A stretch of DNA of 64,000 nt from Solidesulfovibrio sp. (GCF_038562415.1 NZ_JBCFBA010000003.1:90717-154716), one strand, 5' to 3'; numbered from the stretch's first letter, positions 32,424 to 41,644 are shown. Notes: generated from the sequence alone by a model not told the origin. A program made the numbers and translations.

Positions 32424-33693
32424 TGAATTGGCCGCTGTCCAAGGGAAGTTTCACGGTGAAATGCGTGCCGAGGCCGACTTCGCTGGCCACCTCGATGACG
32501 CCATGGTGCTCGCGCACGATGCCGTAGCAGGCGGCCAGGCCGATGCCGATGCCCTTGCCCACGGGCTTGGTGGTGAAAAACGGGTTGAAGAGCTTGTCCA
32601 TGTTCTCCGGCGGGATGCCGCAGCCGGTATCCTCCACGGACAGGTTGACGGTGTTGTCGTTCTCGGGATGGGTGGTGATGGTGATTTCGCCCTCGCCGTC
32701 GATGGCGTCCATGGAGTTGACCAGGATGTTGAGGAGCACCTGCTTGAGCTGGGCCTCGTCGCCAGGCACGGTGGGCAGGTTGGGAAACAGGTTGACGGTG
32801 AGGCGCAGGCCCTGCTCGCCGCGTTCCTCGAGATGCCCGCGCAGGATGCTTAGGGTATCCGTGACCACCTCGTTGAGGCACACCGGCGAGAAGGCCAGGG
32901 TATGGGGCCGGGAGAACGAGAGCATGGAGCGCACGATGTCGCGGCAGCGCCGGCATTCCATGAGGATGGTCTCGGTGTATTCGGCCACGTCGCCGAAAAG
33001 CGGATCGTCCACGGCCTCGCGGATGACCGGCAGGCGGCGGCGGATGCCCTCGGCCAGGCCGTAGACGGCCGTCAGGGGATTGTTGATCTCGTGGGCCACG
33101 CCCGCGGCCAGCATGCCGATGGTGGCCATCTTCTCGGCCTGGTAGTACTTGGCCTGGTATTCCTGCTCCATGGTCACGTCGCGCTTGAAGATCAGGATGC
33201 GCGATTCGGGGCTGTCGGGGTTGTGGATGGGCGAGGCCACCATCTCGAACTGGCGCACCACCCCGCCGATCTTGAAGGTGCCCATGCAGCGGCACACGGC
33301 GTTGGACTGAAACGAGCGATGGGCCGGGCATTCCGGGCAGGGACGGCCGGCGTCGCGGAAAAGCCGGTAACAGTGCTGGCCCTCGGGGTGGGGCACGTTG
33401 AACAGTTCGTGGAAGACGTGGTTGACCGAGATGATGCGCAGGTCCTTGGTCAGCACCATCATGATGTCGGTGATGCCGTCGAGGATGGCGGCGATCTCCT
33501 GGCGGCGCAGCTCCGATTCCTCGTGGGCCTCGCGCAGTTCCTGCACCTTCTGGCGCAGTTCCTGGTAGAACCCCAGCTTGCTGTGCTCGATGCCGATGAG
33601 GTCCTCGAGCGTCGTGGGCTGGGGCGGGGCCTCGGCCGGGATCGCGATCTCGGCCGTGGGATAGGGGCAGGCCCGAAGGCGCGAGGGCATCAT
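32416..33693 (-). CDS. Cytoplasmic PAS histidine kinase (paralogue)
   Basis: Kinase of 425 residues if started at the ATG at 33693. Leader TLEDLIGIEHSKLGFYQELR, PAS domain with Cys108 and the motif PCPECP, HisKA His201 (GVAHEINNPL) and an ATPase domain with DTGCGIPPENMDKLFNPF. No membrane segment. It shares the leader, the PAS cysteines and the whole catalytic part with the kinase at 4062-5273, so both may sense related signals. The start is uncertain: in-frame ATGs at 33840 and 33852 would add up to 53 residues and none has a good ribosome-binding site. Its partner is the activator encoded by the overlapping downstream gene. Confidence 0.88.
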   Translation of the reverse strand: MMPSRLRACPYPTAEIAIPAEAPPQPTTLEDLIGIEHSKLGFYQELRQKVQELREAHEESELRRQEIAAILDGITDIMMVLTKDLRIISVNHVFHELFNVPHPEGQHCYRLFRDAGRPCPECPAHRSFQSNAVCRCMGTFKIGGVVRQFEMVASPIHNPDSPESRILIFKRDVTMEQEYQAKYYQAEKMATIGMLAAGVAHEINNPLTAVYGLAEGIRRRLPVIREAVDDPLFGDVAEYTETILMECRRCRDIVRSMLSFSRPHTLAFSPVCLNEVVTDTLSILRGHLEERGEQGLRLTVNLFPNLPTVPGDEAQLKQVLLNILVNSMDAIDGEGEITITTHPENDNTVNLSVEDTGCGIPPENMDKLFNPFFTTKPVGKGIGIGLAACYGIVREHHGVIEVASEVGLGTHFTVKLPLDSGQFSE

Positions 33694-33865
33694 GAAGGAT
33701 TCGCGTCCGTCCCGGGCCACGTCCAAGGGCAGGCGGCGCAGTGGCAGGGTGCGCAGGGTCCCGGGCACCAGGCCGACCTCTCCCCTGGCGGGGGGGGACG
33801 TTCCAGGTCCGGGGTGCTCCTTGTGTTCCGGGGAGGCCATGATGCCGTCCATGGGCGCACGGGGG

Positions 33866-34714
33866 TTACGACAACAACAGGCAGGCCGGCTCCTCGCCGC
33901 GGGCCACGGGCCGTCGGGCCACGAGCCTGTCCGGTCCGGCCGGCTCGATGGCGGCAACATAGCCGAGATCCAGGAAATCCTGCAAGGCGGCGATGGCCCG
34001 TACCCGGAAGGCCGGCATGGGCTGGCGCGTGAGCCCCGACAGGCGCCGCAAGGCGGCGATGTCCAGGCGCAGGCAGGCCGGGCCGTGCAGGAGCAGTCCC
34101 GCCAGCCAGCGCGGAAAGGGGGATGCGCCCAGGGGCGCCCGGGCGGCCAGCAGCCGCTCCACCACCGGCGCGCCGCGAAGTCCTTCCATCAGGCGGGGGT
34201 TGATGTCCACGGCGCAGATGCCGGCGGCGCGGTCGCACAGCAGGGTGTTGAAGAGCCTGGCCTGCATGCGCAGGCAGCCGGCGGCCTCCTCCATCTCGAT
34301 GCGGGCGCCGGCCAGGCGCCACAGCGACCGCTCCAGGCGCCGGGCGTCGAAGCGGCGGCCCTTGGGGCGAATGAGCCGTGTCAGGTCGCGCAGGCGGAAG
34401 CGCGCCGCGCCCGCGTTGCCGGATTCGCGGTAGGCCAGCAGCACGCAGCCGAGCAAGGCGTCCAGGTCGTCCTGATCCAGGCGCTCGCCGCAATAGCGGA
34501 TATCCGCGTCCTCGAAACAGGTGGCCAGGGGCGCATTGTCGACCCTGGCCCGGGGGCCGGGGTTGCGGGCGGCGAAGAGGTCGGAGGCCAGGATCAAATC
34601 CACCAGGCGGCCGGCGAAACCCCGGACCAGGGCGTCGGCCGGGCCGGGCCGGCTGTCGTTGCCGAAGGGGTTGGCCAGGGGCATGGCGTCGAAACCGATT
34701 TCGTCGTGGTACAT
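33866..34714 (-). CDS. TrfA-like plasmid replication initiator homologue
   Basis: Protein of 282 residues. The segment ASDLFAARN...DIRYCGERLDQDDLDALL and the later FRLRDLTRLI, LERSLWRLAGARIEM and AVDINPRLMEGL follow the order of the winged-helix replication initiator TrfA of broad-host-range plasmid RK2 (SALFTTRN, a tyrosine-glycine strand, LSRLQATA and so on). In plasmids TrfA binds iterons and loads helicase. Here I see no iteron array, partition or mobilisation genes, so it looks like a chromosomal orphan, perhaps a domesticated regulator. A G-rich ribosome-binding site precedes the ATG. The histidine kinase gene follows on the same strand. Confidence 0.65.
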   Translation of the reverse strand: MYHDEIGFDAMPLANPFGNDSRPGPADALVRGFAGRLVDLILASDLFAARNPGPRARVDNAPLATCFEDADIRYCGERLDQDDLDALLGCVLLAYRESGNAGAARFRLRDLTRLIRPKGRRFDARRLERSLWRLAGARIEMEEAAGCLRMQARLFNTLLCDRAAGICAVDINPRLMEGLRGAPVVERLLAARAPLGASPFPRWLAGLLLHGPACLRLDIAALRRLSGLTRQPMPAFRVRAIAALQDFLDLGYVAAIEPAGPDRLVARRPVARGEEPACLLLS

Positions 34715-34825
34715 GGAGGTTCCCCCCTGCCTTGCGCCGTTGCCCCGATCCGCGCCCGTATCGGCCGGACCGGGCGGTGAACGAAAGGCGGGCCGCCGGG
34801 GTCGGCGGCCCGCCGCCGTCGTGCG

Positions 34826-35317
34826 TTACGCCTTGCGTTTGAGGGTGGCCAGCATGCCGCGCAGCTGGCGCAGGTGGCCGCGTTCCTCGTCCAGGCACTG
34901 TTTGACGATGCCGGATTCGGCCGGCGGCAGCAGGTCCATCATCTCGCGGAAGTAGAGGATGGTGTCCTTCTCGAACCGGCTGGCCAGTTCGATGGCCGCG
35001 ATGGCGTCGGCCGCGTCGGCCAGGTCTTTTTCCGGGGCGCCCCCGCAGAAAAGGGCGTGGGAATCGAGCAGGGCCTGGACATAGTCCATGTATTCCTGTT
35101 CGTCGCTGCCGGCCGGAATCTCGATTTTGGCGATGCGCCCGGCCATGGCCTCGAAGATGGCCTGATGGCGGGCCTCCTCGCCGGCAAAGAACTCCAGGAA
35201 CCGCTTGACGTCCGGATTGGTCGCGGCGGCCGCGGCCTGGGTGTAGACGTTGCGGCCCCGGCGCTCGATCTCCACGGCGGTGCCCACGATATCGCTGGCG
35301 GAAAAAAATTGTGCCAT
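34826..35317 (-). CDS. Rubrerythrin-like ferritin-fold diiron protein
   Basis: Protein of 163 residues with two repeats of the diiron motif: VEIERRGRNVY and EEARHQAIFE in the first half, ELASRFEKDTILYF and DEERGHLRQL in the second. It has only the ferritin-like domain; the C-terminal rubredoxin domain with two CxxC pairs found in classic rubrerythrin is missing. It probably reduces hydrogen peroxide or handles iron, with electrons from another protein. ATG preceded by GGGAG. A palindromic repeat lies just upstream. It stands apart from the surrounding operons. Confidence 0.88.
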   Translation of the reverse strand: MAQFFSASDIVGTAVEIERRGRNVYTQAAAAATNPDVKRFLEFFAGEEARHQAIFEAMAGRIAKIEIPAGSDEQEYMDYVQALLDSHALFCGGAPEKDLADAADAIAAIELASRFEKDTILYFREMMDLLPPAESGIVKQCLDEERGHLRQLRGMLATLKRKA

Positions 35318-35346
35318 GTTGTGCTCCCTTTGGAAGAGGCCTCCGG

Positions 35347-35391
35347 CGGCCGGGGGGGATCATCCCCCCCGGACCCCCTGATAAGGGAGGG
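35347..35391. repeat. Third copy of the G7/C7 palindromic intergenic repeat
   Basis: GGCGGCCGGGGGGGATCAT followed by its C-rich complement and a CCCCCTGATAAGGGAGG tail: the same layout as the two copies at 23742-23860, differing by a TCA/TAA change at the centre. It sits between the flxA stop and the rubrerythrin start. Confidence 0.7.
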
Positions 35392-35445
35392 CGGGTTGCG
35401 TCCTCCCGTGTCTTTTCTCGCGTACGCCGCGTCTGATCGCGCCGT

Positions 35446-36282
35446 TTACAATTCGTTGGGCAGGGCCTTGAGCTGGGCGTAGGAGTACACCGGGCCGTCC
35501 ACGCAGACGTAGCTCGAACCGATGTTGCAGCGCCCGCAGATGCCGATGCCGCATTTCATGCGTTTTTCCAGCGTGGTGTAGATCTGCTCGTCGGCGAACT
35601 CGAGCTTTTTGAGCGCTTCCAGGGTGAACTTGATCATGATCGGCGGGCCGCAGGTGATGGCCACCGCGCCCTTGGGCGAGGGAGCCAGTTCCAGCAGCAC
35701 GTTGGGGATAAGCCCCACCTTGTGTTCCCACCCCTCGGCCTCGCGGTCGATGGTCAGGGTGGTGTTGATGTCCGTGCGCGAAGTCCACTCCGGCAGCTCG
35801 GCCGAGAAGGCCATGTCGCCCGGCGAACGCGCGCCGTACAGCAGCGTGATGTTGCCGTAATCGGCCCGGTTGTCGAGCATGTACAGGAACAGCGTGCGCA
35901 GCGGGGCCATGCCGATGCCGCCGCCGACGAACACGATGTCCTTGCCCTTCATTTCCTCGTAGGGGAACGGCTTGCCGAGCGGCGCCCGCACGCCCACCTT
36001 GTCGCCGGCGGACAGGCCGTGGAGCATGGTGGTCACCTCGCCGGCCCGCATGACCGAGAATTGCAGGTAGTCCATGCGGGTGGGGGGCGAGTTGATGACG
36101 AAGGTGGATTCGCCGATGCCCGGGGCGGACAATTGGCCCACCTGGCCGGGCTCGAACGTGAAGGCGGCCATCTTGGCCTCGTCGTCGAAGCGCACCCGGA
36201 AGGTCTTGATGTTGTGGGTCTCCTGGACGGTCTCCAGGACGGTGGCCACTTCCGGCAGATAGGGATTGAACGGATCGGTCAT
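35446..36282 (-). CDS. flxA: FlxA, NAD(H)/FAD oxidoreductase subunit
   Basis: Protein of 278 residues of the ferredoxin-NADP reductase fold: FAD-binding FVINSPPTRMDYLQFSV, nucleotide-binding VGGGIGMAPLRTLFLYM and a C-terminal [2Fe-2S] motif KCGIGICGRCNIG with a later YVCVDGPV, as in dihydroorotate dehydrogenase electron-transfer subunits. In D. vulgaris FlxABCD-HdrABC is described as an NADH dehydrogenase/heterodisulfide reductase complex important for ethanol metabolism, and FlxA is where NADH enters. It is last in a seven-gene run hdrCBA-flxDCBA, 11 bases after flxB. Confidence 0.92.
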   Translation of the reverse strand: MTDPFNPYLPEVATVLETVQETHNIKTFRVRFDDEAKMAAFTFEPGQVGQLSAPGIGESTFVINSPPTRMDYLQFSVMRAGEVTTMLHGLSAGDKVGVRAPLGKPFPYEEMKGKDIVFVGGGIGMAPLRTLFLYMLDNRADYGNITLLYGARSPGDMAFSAELPEWTSRTDINTTLTIDREAEGWEHKVGLIPNVLLELAPSPKGAVAITCGPPIMIKFTLEALKKLEFADEQIYTTLEKRMKCGIGICGRCNIGSSYVCVDGPVYSYAQLKALPNEL

Positions 36283-36293
36283 GGTCTTGCCCT

Positions 36294-37349
36294 CTAGCCC
36301 TTGGCCCTGGCCACGGCGTTTTGCACGATCTCGCGGATGTCCACCGAGACCGGGCAGCTCTTGATGCACCGGCCGCAGCCGCAGCAGGCGATGATCCCCT
36401 CGTGCAGGGTCGGGTAATAGCTGAACTTGTGCCCCACGCGGTTTTTGAGGCGATGGGCCTTGGTCGGCCGGGGGTTGTGGCCCGAGGCCTCCAGGGTGAA
36501 CTGGAAGTGCATGCAGGCGTCCCAGGAGCGCATGCGCCGTCCGGACTGGCCCGTGGGCTCGTCGGTGATGGTGAAGCAGTAGCAGGTCGGGCACAGGTAG
36601 GTGCAGGCGCCGCAGCTGACGCACTTGTCCGACTGGTCGCGCCAGAAGTCCATGTCGTCGAAGGCGGCCAGAAGGGCCGCCGGCGAAGTGCTGATATCCG
36701 GGGCCTCGCCCAGGGCCTCGCGGGCGGCCGCCTTGACGGAATCGGCCTCGGCGGCCTTGGCCGCGCCGTCGGAAAGGACGGGGCTCTCCAGCAGGGCCGC
36801 CCCCTTGTCGGTGAGGGCTTCGGCGGTGTAGCCGCCGGCCACCGGCGTGAGCAGCACGTCCGAGCCGGCGCCGTCGGCCGGGCCCGAGCCGACCCAGTGG
36901 CAGAAGCAGGTGTTCTCCACGTTGGCGGTCGAACAGGCCATGGTCACGAAGACCGTGGCTTCGCGGGCATTGATGTAATAGGGATCCGGGAACTTCTTGC
37001 CCATGTAGACGCGGTCGAAGATGAGGAAGCCGCGCGCGCCGCAGGGCTTGGCCCCGAACACGACCGTGGGTTCGGCCTCGGTGGCGGGGAGCAGTTTGAG
37101 GGTGCCCTTGCCCGGGTCCTCGGCGTCCTTGCCCCGCTCGTAGCGGAACAGTTCCTGGCAGGCCGGGAAGACGGAACCCTTGGGCGGGGCCGTGGCGTCG
37201 GAACCGAAGACGGGCTGGCAGCCCGGCGCGTAGGGCCGGAACACCACGCCGCCGCCTTCCGCGACAGGGACGAGCACCCGGCTTTTCTCGGCCAGGGACT
37301 TGAGCCAATCGGGGAGCTTTTCGCTCGCGATATATTTGACAGCGGCCAT
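36294..37349 (-). CDS. flxB: FlxB, Fe-S subunit resembling sulfite reductase subunit A
   Basis: Protein of 351 residues with two [4Fe-4S] motifs near the C-terminus, CVSCGACTYLCPTC and CCGCGRCIKSCP, after a larger domain with FGAKPCGARGFLIFD and HWVGSGPADG. It resembles AsrA of anaerobic sulfite reductase and bacterial hydrogenase beta subunits. It would pass electrons from FlxA into the complex. ATG overlaps the flxC stop by one base (TAATG), and flxA follows. Confidence 0.9.
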   Translation of the reverse strand: MAAVKYIASEKLPDWLKSLAEKSRVLVPVAEGGGVVFRPYAPGCQPVFGSDATAPPKGSVFPACQELFRYERGKDAEDPGKGTLKLLPATEAEPTVVFGAKPCGARGFLIFDRVYMGKKFPDPYYINAREATVFVTMACSTANVENTCFCHWVGSGPADGAGSDVLLTPVAGGYTAEALTDKGAALLESPVLSDGAAKAAEADSVKAAAREALGEAPDISTSPAALLAAFDDMDFWRDQSDKCVSCGACTYLCPTCYCFTITDEPTGQSGRRMRSWDACMHFQFTLEASGHNPRPTKAHRLKNRVGHKFSYYPTLHEGIIACCGCGRCIKSCPVSVDIREIVQNAVARAKG

Positions 37350-38320
37350 TACCAGCTACGCTCCTTGATGTTGTCTTCCTCGAGCTTGAACTGCAAAAGC
37401 GGCGGGATCGCTTGCGGATCGACGCCGGCCTGGTAGCTGAACAGGTCGTGGATGGTCCGGTTCAAGTGCTTTTTCAGCGCCAGCACCGGGATGTCCATGG
37501 GACAGGCCCGCTGGCATTCGCCGCATTCCGTGCAGCGCCCGGCCAGGTGCATGGCGTGGACCACCTGGAAGAAGAGCTTTTCCGTGGCCGTGTCTTCCTG
37601 GGTCAGCCAGTGCGGCTCGCGGGACTGGGCGATGCAGTGGTCGCGGCACACGCACATCGGGCAGGCGTTGCGGCAGGCGTAGCAGCGGATGCAGCGCTCC
37701 ATGTGGTAGCGCCAGAAGGCCATGCGCTCGGGCACGCTCATGGCGTCCAGGGCGGCCAGGTCGGCGTCGGCCGCCGCGGCCGGGGCGGCCGGGGCGATGG
37801 GGTCGCCCACGTAGGTGTCGGCCAGGACCGCGTTGGGGAACTGGCAGCGGCCGCACTTGTCGGCCCGGACCTCGGCCAGGGGCATGGCCACGGTCTGGCC
37901 GCCGGCGGTGACGGAAACCGTCTTGCCGTCGGTGGTCACGGCCGAGGCCGCGCCGGCGCTGGCGCCGGCGGCGGCGAGCCTGGCCTTGACCTTGGACAGG
38001 TCGATGACCCCTTCGCAGGGCATGCCGAAGATGACCACGTTGTCGCGGTTGATCAGGTTTTCCTGGAGCAGCTCGACCACCGAACGGGAGTCGCAGCCCT
38101 TGACCACGATGCCGACCTTCTTGCCCGCCAGGGTCGGCAGGTAGACGGCCGGGTTGTGGACGTTGAAGGGCCCCCATTCCAGCTTGTCCACATCGGCTTC
38201 GCTGCGCATGAAAAGCGGCGTGTTGTGGAGGGGGTCGAAACCCTTCTGCCAGCCGATGACGCATTCAAGGCCGGGCAGGGCCTCCTTGATGCGGGTTTTG
38301 AGTTCCTCAAGCCGCGACAC
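37349..38320 (-). CDS. flxC: FlxC, Fe-S subunit resembling FrhB/hydrogenase subunits
   Basis: Protein of 323 residues with the FrhB-like region VKGCDSRSVVELLQEN and two cluster motifs CIRCYACRNACPMC and CTECGECQRACP, with an extra KCGRCQFPNAV. It would relay electrons between FlxB and FlxD/Hdr. It begins with GTG inside flxD (14-base overlap), showing tight translational coupling. An alanine-rich stretch (about residues 180-195) joins its halves. Confidence 0.9.
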   Translation of the reverse strand: MSRLEELKTRIKEALPGLECVIGWQKGFDPLHNTPLFMRSEADVDKLEWGPFNVHNPAVYLPTLAGKKVGIVVKGCDSRSVVELLQENLINRDNVVIFGMPCEGVIDLSKVKARLAAAGASAGAASAVTTDGKTVSVTAGGQTVAMPLAEVRADKCGRCQFPNAVLADTYVGDPIAPAAPAAAADADLAALDAMSVPERMAFWRYHMERCIRCYACRNACPMCVCRDHCIAQSREPHWLTQEDTATEKLFFQVVHAMHLAGRCTECGECQRACPMDIPVLALKKHLNRTIHDLFSYQAGVDPQAIPPLLQFKLEEDNIKERSW

Positions 38321-38795
38321 GGTTGCCTCCTTGGCCGAGCGCTCCGGCCACCTTGGCCAGCATGTCCGCGGATACGGCGTCGTAGCGCGGCGCGGGGCCC
38401 AGGGCGTGAATCTGTTCGGTGAAAACCGTCACCACCTTCTGCCACCGCTGGCCTTCCGAGGCCGAGACCCAGGTGTAGTCGAACCGGCCCGGGTCGATGC
38501 CGAGGATGGGCAGGAAGCGCTTGAGCACTTCCAGGCGCCGCCGGGCGTAGAAGTTGCCTTCGGCGTAGTGGCAGTCGCGGGGATGGCAGCCGGAAACGAG
38601 CACGCCGTCGGCGCCGTTAATGAGCGTCTTGGCGATAAAAAGCGGATCGATGCGCCCGGAGCAGGGGACGCGGATGATGCGCAGGTCCGTGGGCTGATTG
38701 AACCGCCCCACGCCCGCCGTGTCCGCGCCGCCGTAGGAGCACCAGTTGCACAGGAATCCGACGATACGCAGTTCCTTGCCGGTCAGGACTGGCAT
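38307..38795 (-). CDS. flxD: FlxD, MvhD-like [2Fe-2S] subunit
   Basis: Protein of 162 residues similar to MvhD, the subunit joining hydrogenase to heterodisulfide reductase in methanogens. Cysteines in LCNWCSYGGAD (16, 19), VPCSGRID and SGCHPRDCHY would bind a [2Fe-2S] cluster. Here it would connect FlxABC to HdrA. The ATG at 38795 starts 13 bases inside hdrA. Confidence 0.9.
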   Translation of the reverse strand: MPVLTGKELRIVGFLCNWCSYGGADTAGVGRFNQPTDLRIIRVPCSGRIDPLFIAKTLINGADGVLVSGCHPRDCHYAEGNFYARRRLEVLKRFLPILGIDPGRFDYTWVSASEGQRWQKVVTVFTEQIHALGPAPRYDAVSADMLAKVAGALGQGGNRVAA

Positions 38796-40741
38796 AAGGC
38801 GTTGACCTCCGCGAGGATTTGGTTGTCCGTGAAGTGCGACAGCTGGATGGCCCCCTGGGGACAGGTCGAGGTGCACAGCCCGCAGCCCTGGCAGACGGTC
38901 TCGATGACCTCGGCCTTTTTCTGGCCCCGGAAATCGACTTCCTTGATGGCCTTGAACGGGCAGGTGAGGATGCACTTGCCGCAGCCCACGCAGCGCTTGA
39001 TGTCCACGCGCGAGATCTGCGGGTCGCTTTCCAGCATGTCCTTGGAGAAAAGCGCCAGCACCTTGGCCGCGGCGGCGCTGCCCTGGCCCACGGACTGCGG
39101 GATGTCTTTCGGGCCCTGGCAGGAACCGGCCAGGTAGACGCCGGCGGTGTTGGTCTCCACGGGCTTGAGCTTGGGGTGGCTTTCCATGAAAAAGCCGTAT
39201 TTGTCGTAGGAGATGCGCAGCTTTTCGGCCAGCTGCGGCGCACCCTTGGCCGCTTCGGCGCCGGCGGCCAGGACCACCAGGTCGGCCTCGACCTCCATCT
39301 GCGTGCCGGCCAGGGTGTCCGCCCCGCGCACGATCATCTTGCCGTCTTTCGGGTAGACCATGGCCACGCGGCCCCGGATGTAGCGCGCCCCGTACTCTTC
39401 CATGGCCCGGCGGGTGAACTCGTCGTACATCTTGCCCGGCGAGCGGATGTCCATGTAGAAGACGTAGGACTGGGAATCGGGGATGTGGTCCTTGGTGAGG
39501 ATGGCCTGCTTGGCCGTGTACATGCAGCAAAAGCCCGAGCAGTAGGGCCGGTCCAGGGACTTGTCGCGCGAGCCGACGCACTGGATGAAGACGATGTTTT
39601 TCGGTTCCTTGCCGTCGGAAGGCCGCTTGATGTGGCCGCCGGTCGGGCCGGAGGCCGACAGCAGCCGTTCGTACTGCAGGCCGGTGATGACGTCGGGGTA
39701 CCGCCCGCCGCCGTACTCCGTGACTTTCGAGATGTCGAAGAGGTCGTAGCCCGTGGCCGCCACGATGGCGCCCACGTCCTCGGTCACGATCGCGTCGGTC
39801 ATGTCGTACTTGATGGCCCCGGTGGGGCAGACTTTCGCGCACACGCCGCACTTGCCCTTGACGAACTGGCGGCAGGTGGTCGGGTCGATGACCGCCTTTT
39901 TGGGGATGGCCTGGGGAAAGGGGATGTTGATGGACGTGGTGGGCCCGATCTTCTCGTTGAACTTGTCGGGGTTTTTCTTGCTCGGGCACTTTTCGGTGCA
40001 GGCACCGCAGCCCGTGCACAGTTCCCAGTCCACGTAGGTGGCTTTCTTTTTGACCTGCACCTGGAAGTTGCCCACGTAGCCGCTGATGGAATCCACTTCG
40101 GAGTAGGCGTGCAGGGTGATGTTGTCGTGCTGGGCCACGTCGACCATCTTGGGCCCGAGGATGCAGCTCGAACAGTCGACCGTGGGGAAGGTCTTGTCGA
40201 GCTTGGCCATCTTGCCGCCGATGGTGGATTCGCGCTCGACCAGGACGACCTGGAGGCCGCCGTCGGCGCAGTCCAGCGCCGCCTGGATGCCGGCCACGCC
40301 GCCGCCGATGATCATCACGCGCTTGTTTATCGCGAACTTGCTCGGGGCCAGCGGCGCGTCGCGCCGAAGCTTTTCCACGGCGATGCGCACCAGGTCGACC
40401 GCCTTGTTGGTGTTGGCCTCGCGGTCCTTGCCGATCCAGGAGACGTGCTCCCGGATGTTGGCCATCTCGAACAGGTAGCGGTTGAGGCCGGCGCGCTCCA
40501 CGGCCCGGCGGAAGGTGGGCTCGTGCATGCGCGGGGTGCAGGAGGCCACCACCACGCCGGTGAGGTTTTTGTCCTTGATGGCCTGGATGATGCCGTCCTG
40601 GCCGGGCTCCGAGCAGGCGTACATGGTGTCCGTGGCGTAGACGACCTCGGGGAAGTCGAGGGAGGTCTTGGCCACGGTCGCGGTGTCCACCGTGCCTTCG
40701 ATGTTGCTGCCGCAGTGGCAGATGAAAACGCCGATTCGCAT
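38783..40741 (-). CDS. hdrA: HdrA, FAD-containing heterodisulfide-reductase-like subunit
   Basis: Protein of 652 residues, the expected HdrA length. It has the FAD site IIGGGVAGIQAALD (146-151 core), an inserted ferredoxin part with CTGCGACTEKC (242-252) and C290...CGVCAKVC (298-305), and two C-terminal [4Fe-4S] motifs (CVGCGKCILTC and CQGCGLCTSTC). HdrA is the flavin subunit where electron bifurcation is proposed: NADH electrons from FlxA would split between ferredoxin and a disulfide acceptor. ATG three bases after the hdrB stop. The true acceptor in sulfate reducers, perhaps DsrC, is not shown by the sequence. Confidence 0.94.
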   Translation of the reverse strand: MRIGVFICHCGSNIEGTVDTATVAKTSLDFPEVVYATDTMYACSEPGQDGIIQAIKDKNLTGVVVASCTPRMHEPTFRRAVERAGLNRYLFEMANIREHVSWIGKDREANTNKAVDLVRIAVEKLRRDAPLAPSKFAINKRVMIIGGGVAGIQAALDCADGGLQVVLVERESTIGGKMAKLDKTFPTVDCSSCILGPKMVDVAQHDNITLHAYSEVDSISGYVGNFQVQVKKKATYVDWELCTGCGACTEKCPSKKNPDKFNEKIGPTTSINIPFPQAIPKKAVIDPTTCRQFVKGKCGVCAKVCPTGAIKYDMTDAIVTEDVGAIVAATGYDLFDISKVTEYGGGRYPDVITGLQYERLLSASGPTGGHIKRPSDGKEPKNIVFIQCVGSRDKSLDRPYCSGFCCMYTAKQAILTKDHIPDSQSYVFYMDIRSPGKMYDEFTRRAMEEYGARYIRGRVAMVYPKDGKMIVRGADTLAGTQMEVEADLVVLAAGAEAAKGAPQLAEKLRISYDKYGFFMESHPKLKPVETNTAGVYLAGSCQGPKDIPQSVGQGSAAAAKVLALFSKDMLESDPQISRVDIKRCVGCGKCILTCPFKAIKEVDFRGQKKAEVIETVCQGCGLCTSTCPQGAIQLSHFTDNQILAEVNALCQS

Positions 40742-40744
40742 GGC

Positions 40745-41644
40745 CTACGCTCCCTTCGCCTGGGTGTCCGCGCCCGAGAGGGCCTTGTTCAAAACGGGCC
40801 GCGGGTCGATGCACAGCTGGCCGAAACCGAGTTCCTCGTCCGCCACGTTTAAGGCCACGCCCATGAGCTGGGTGTAGTAGGGCACGGGGATATGGAAGTG
40901 GCTGCCCAGGGCCCGGTTGACCTGGCCCTGGCGCAGATCGAGGTTCATCTGGCACAGCGGGCAGGCCACGGCCACCATGTCCGCGCCGATGGAGACGGCC
41001 GCGTCCAGGAGCTTGCCGGTGAGCTTGGCCACGATGTCCTGGCGCGGGATGCCGTAGGAGGCGCCGCAGCACTCGACCTTGAGCGGGAAGGGCACCACCG
41101 TGGCGCCCAGGGCGGCCAGGATGTTGTCCATGGCCATGGGGTTCTCGCAGTCGTCGAATTTCATGAGCTCGGGCGGCCGGTTCATGATGCAGCCGTAGTA
41201 GCAGGCGACCGTCAGGCCGGAAAGCGGCGTGCGCACGGCGGCCTTGATGGCGTCGAGTCCGACGTTTTCCACCAGGGCCTGGAGCACGGAGATGGCTTCC
41301 ACGCCGCCGGCGTAGGCGTCGTCGAGGAGCTTGTTGACCTTCTCGGCGGTTTCGGCCTTTTCCATGCGGTGGTTGGCGGTGCGCAGGTTGGTCAGGCAGC
41401 TCGGGCAGGGGGTGGCGGCGGTGGCGAGCCCCATGCCGGCCACGAGCTGGAGGTTGCGGGCCGACAGGGCGGCGGAGAGGGTGTGGTCCTTGGTGTGGGC
41501 CGGGGTCGAGCCGCAGCAGCTCCAGTCCGGGATGTCCACCAGGGGCAGCCCGAGCACCCGGCATACGGCCCGGGTGGAGGCGTCGTATTCCTTGGACGTG
41601 CCGAGGCCGGAGCAGCCCGGGTAGTAGGCGATGGCTTCGCTCAT
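40745..41644 (-). CDS. hdrB: HdrB, CCG-domain catalytic subunit
   Basis: Protein of 299 residues with two CCG motifs: first repeat ending in DWSCCGSTPAHT and PCPSCLTNL, second with CYYGCIMNR, VECCGASYGI and ACPLCQMNLD. In HdrB these cysteines bind the noncubane clusters that reduce disulfides. ATG overlaps the hdrC stop by four bases (ATGA). Together with HdrC it forms the site of disulfide reduction. Confidence 0.94.
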   Translation of the reverse strand: MSEAIAYYPGCSGLGTSKEYDASTRAVCRVLGLPLVDIPDWSCCGSTPAHTKDHTLSAALSARNLQLVAGMGLATAATPCPSCLTNLRTANHRMEKAETAEKVNKLLDDAYAGGVEAISVLQALVENVGLDAIKAAVRTPLSGLTVACYYGCIMNRPPELMKFDDCENPMAMDNILAALGATVVPFPLKVECCGASYGIPRQDIVAKLTGKLLDAAVSIGADMVAVACPLCQMNLDLRQGQVNRALGSHFHIPVPYYTQLMGVALNVADEELGFGQLCIDPRPVLNKALSGADTQAKGA

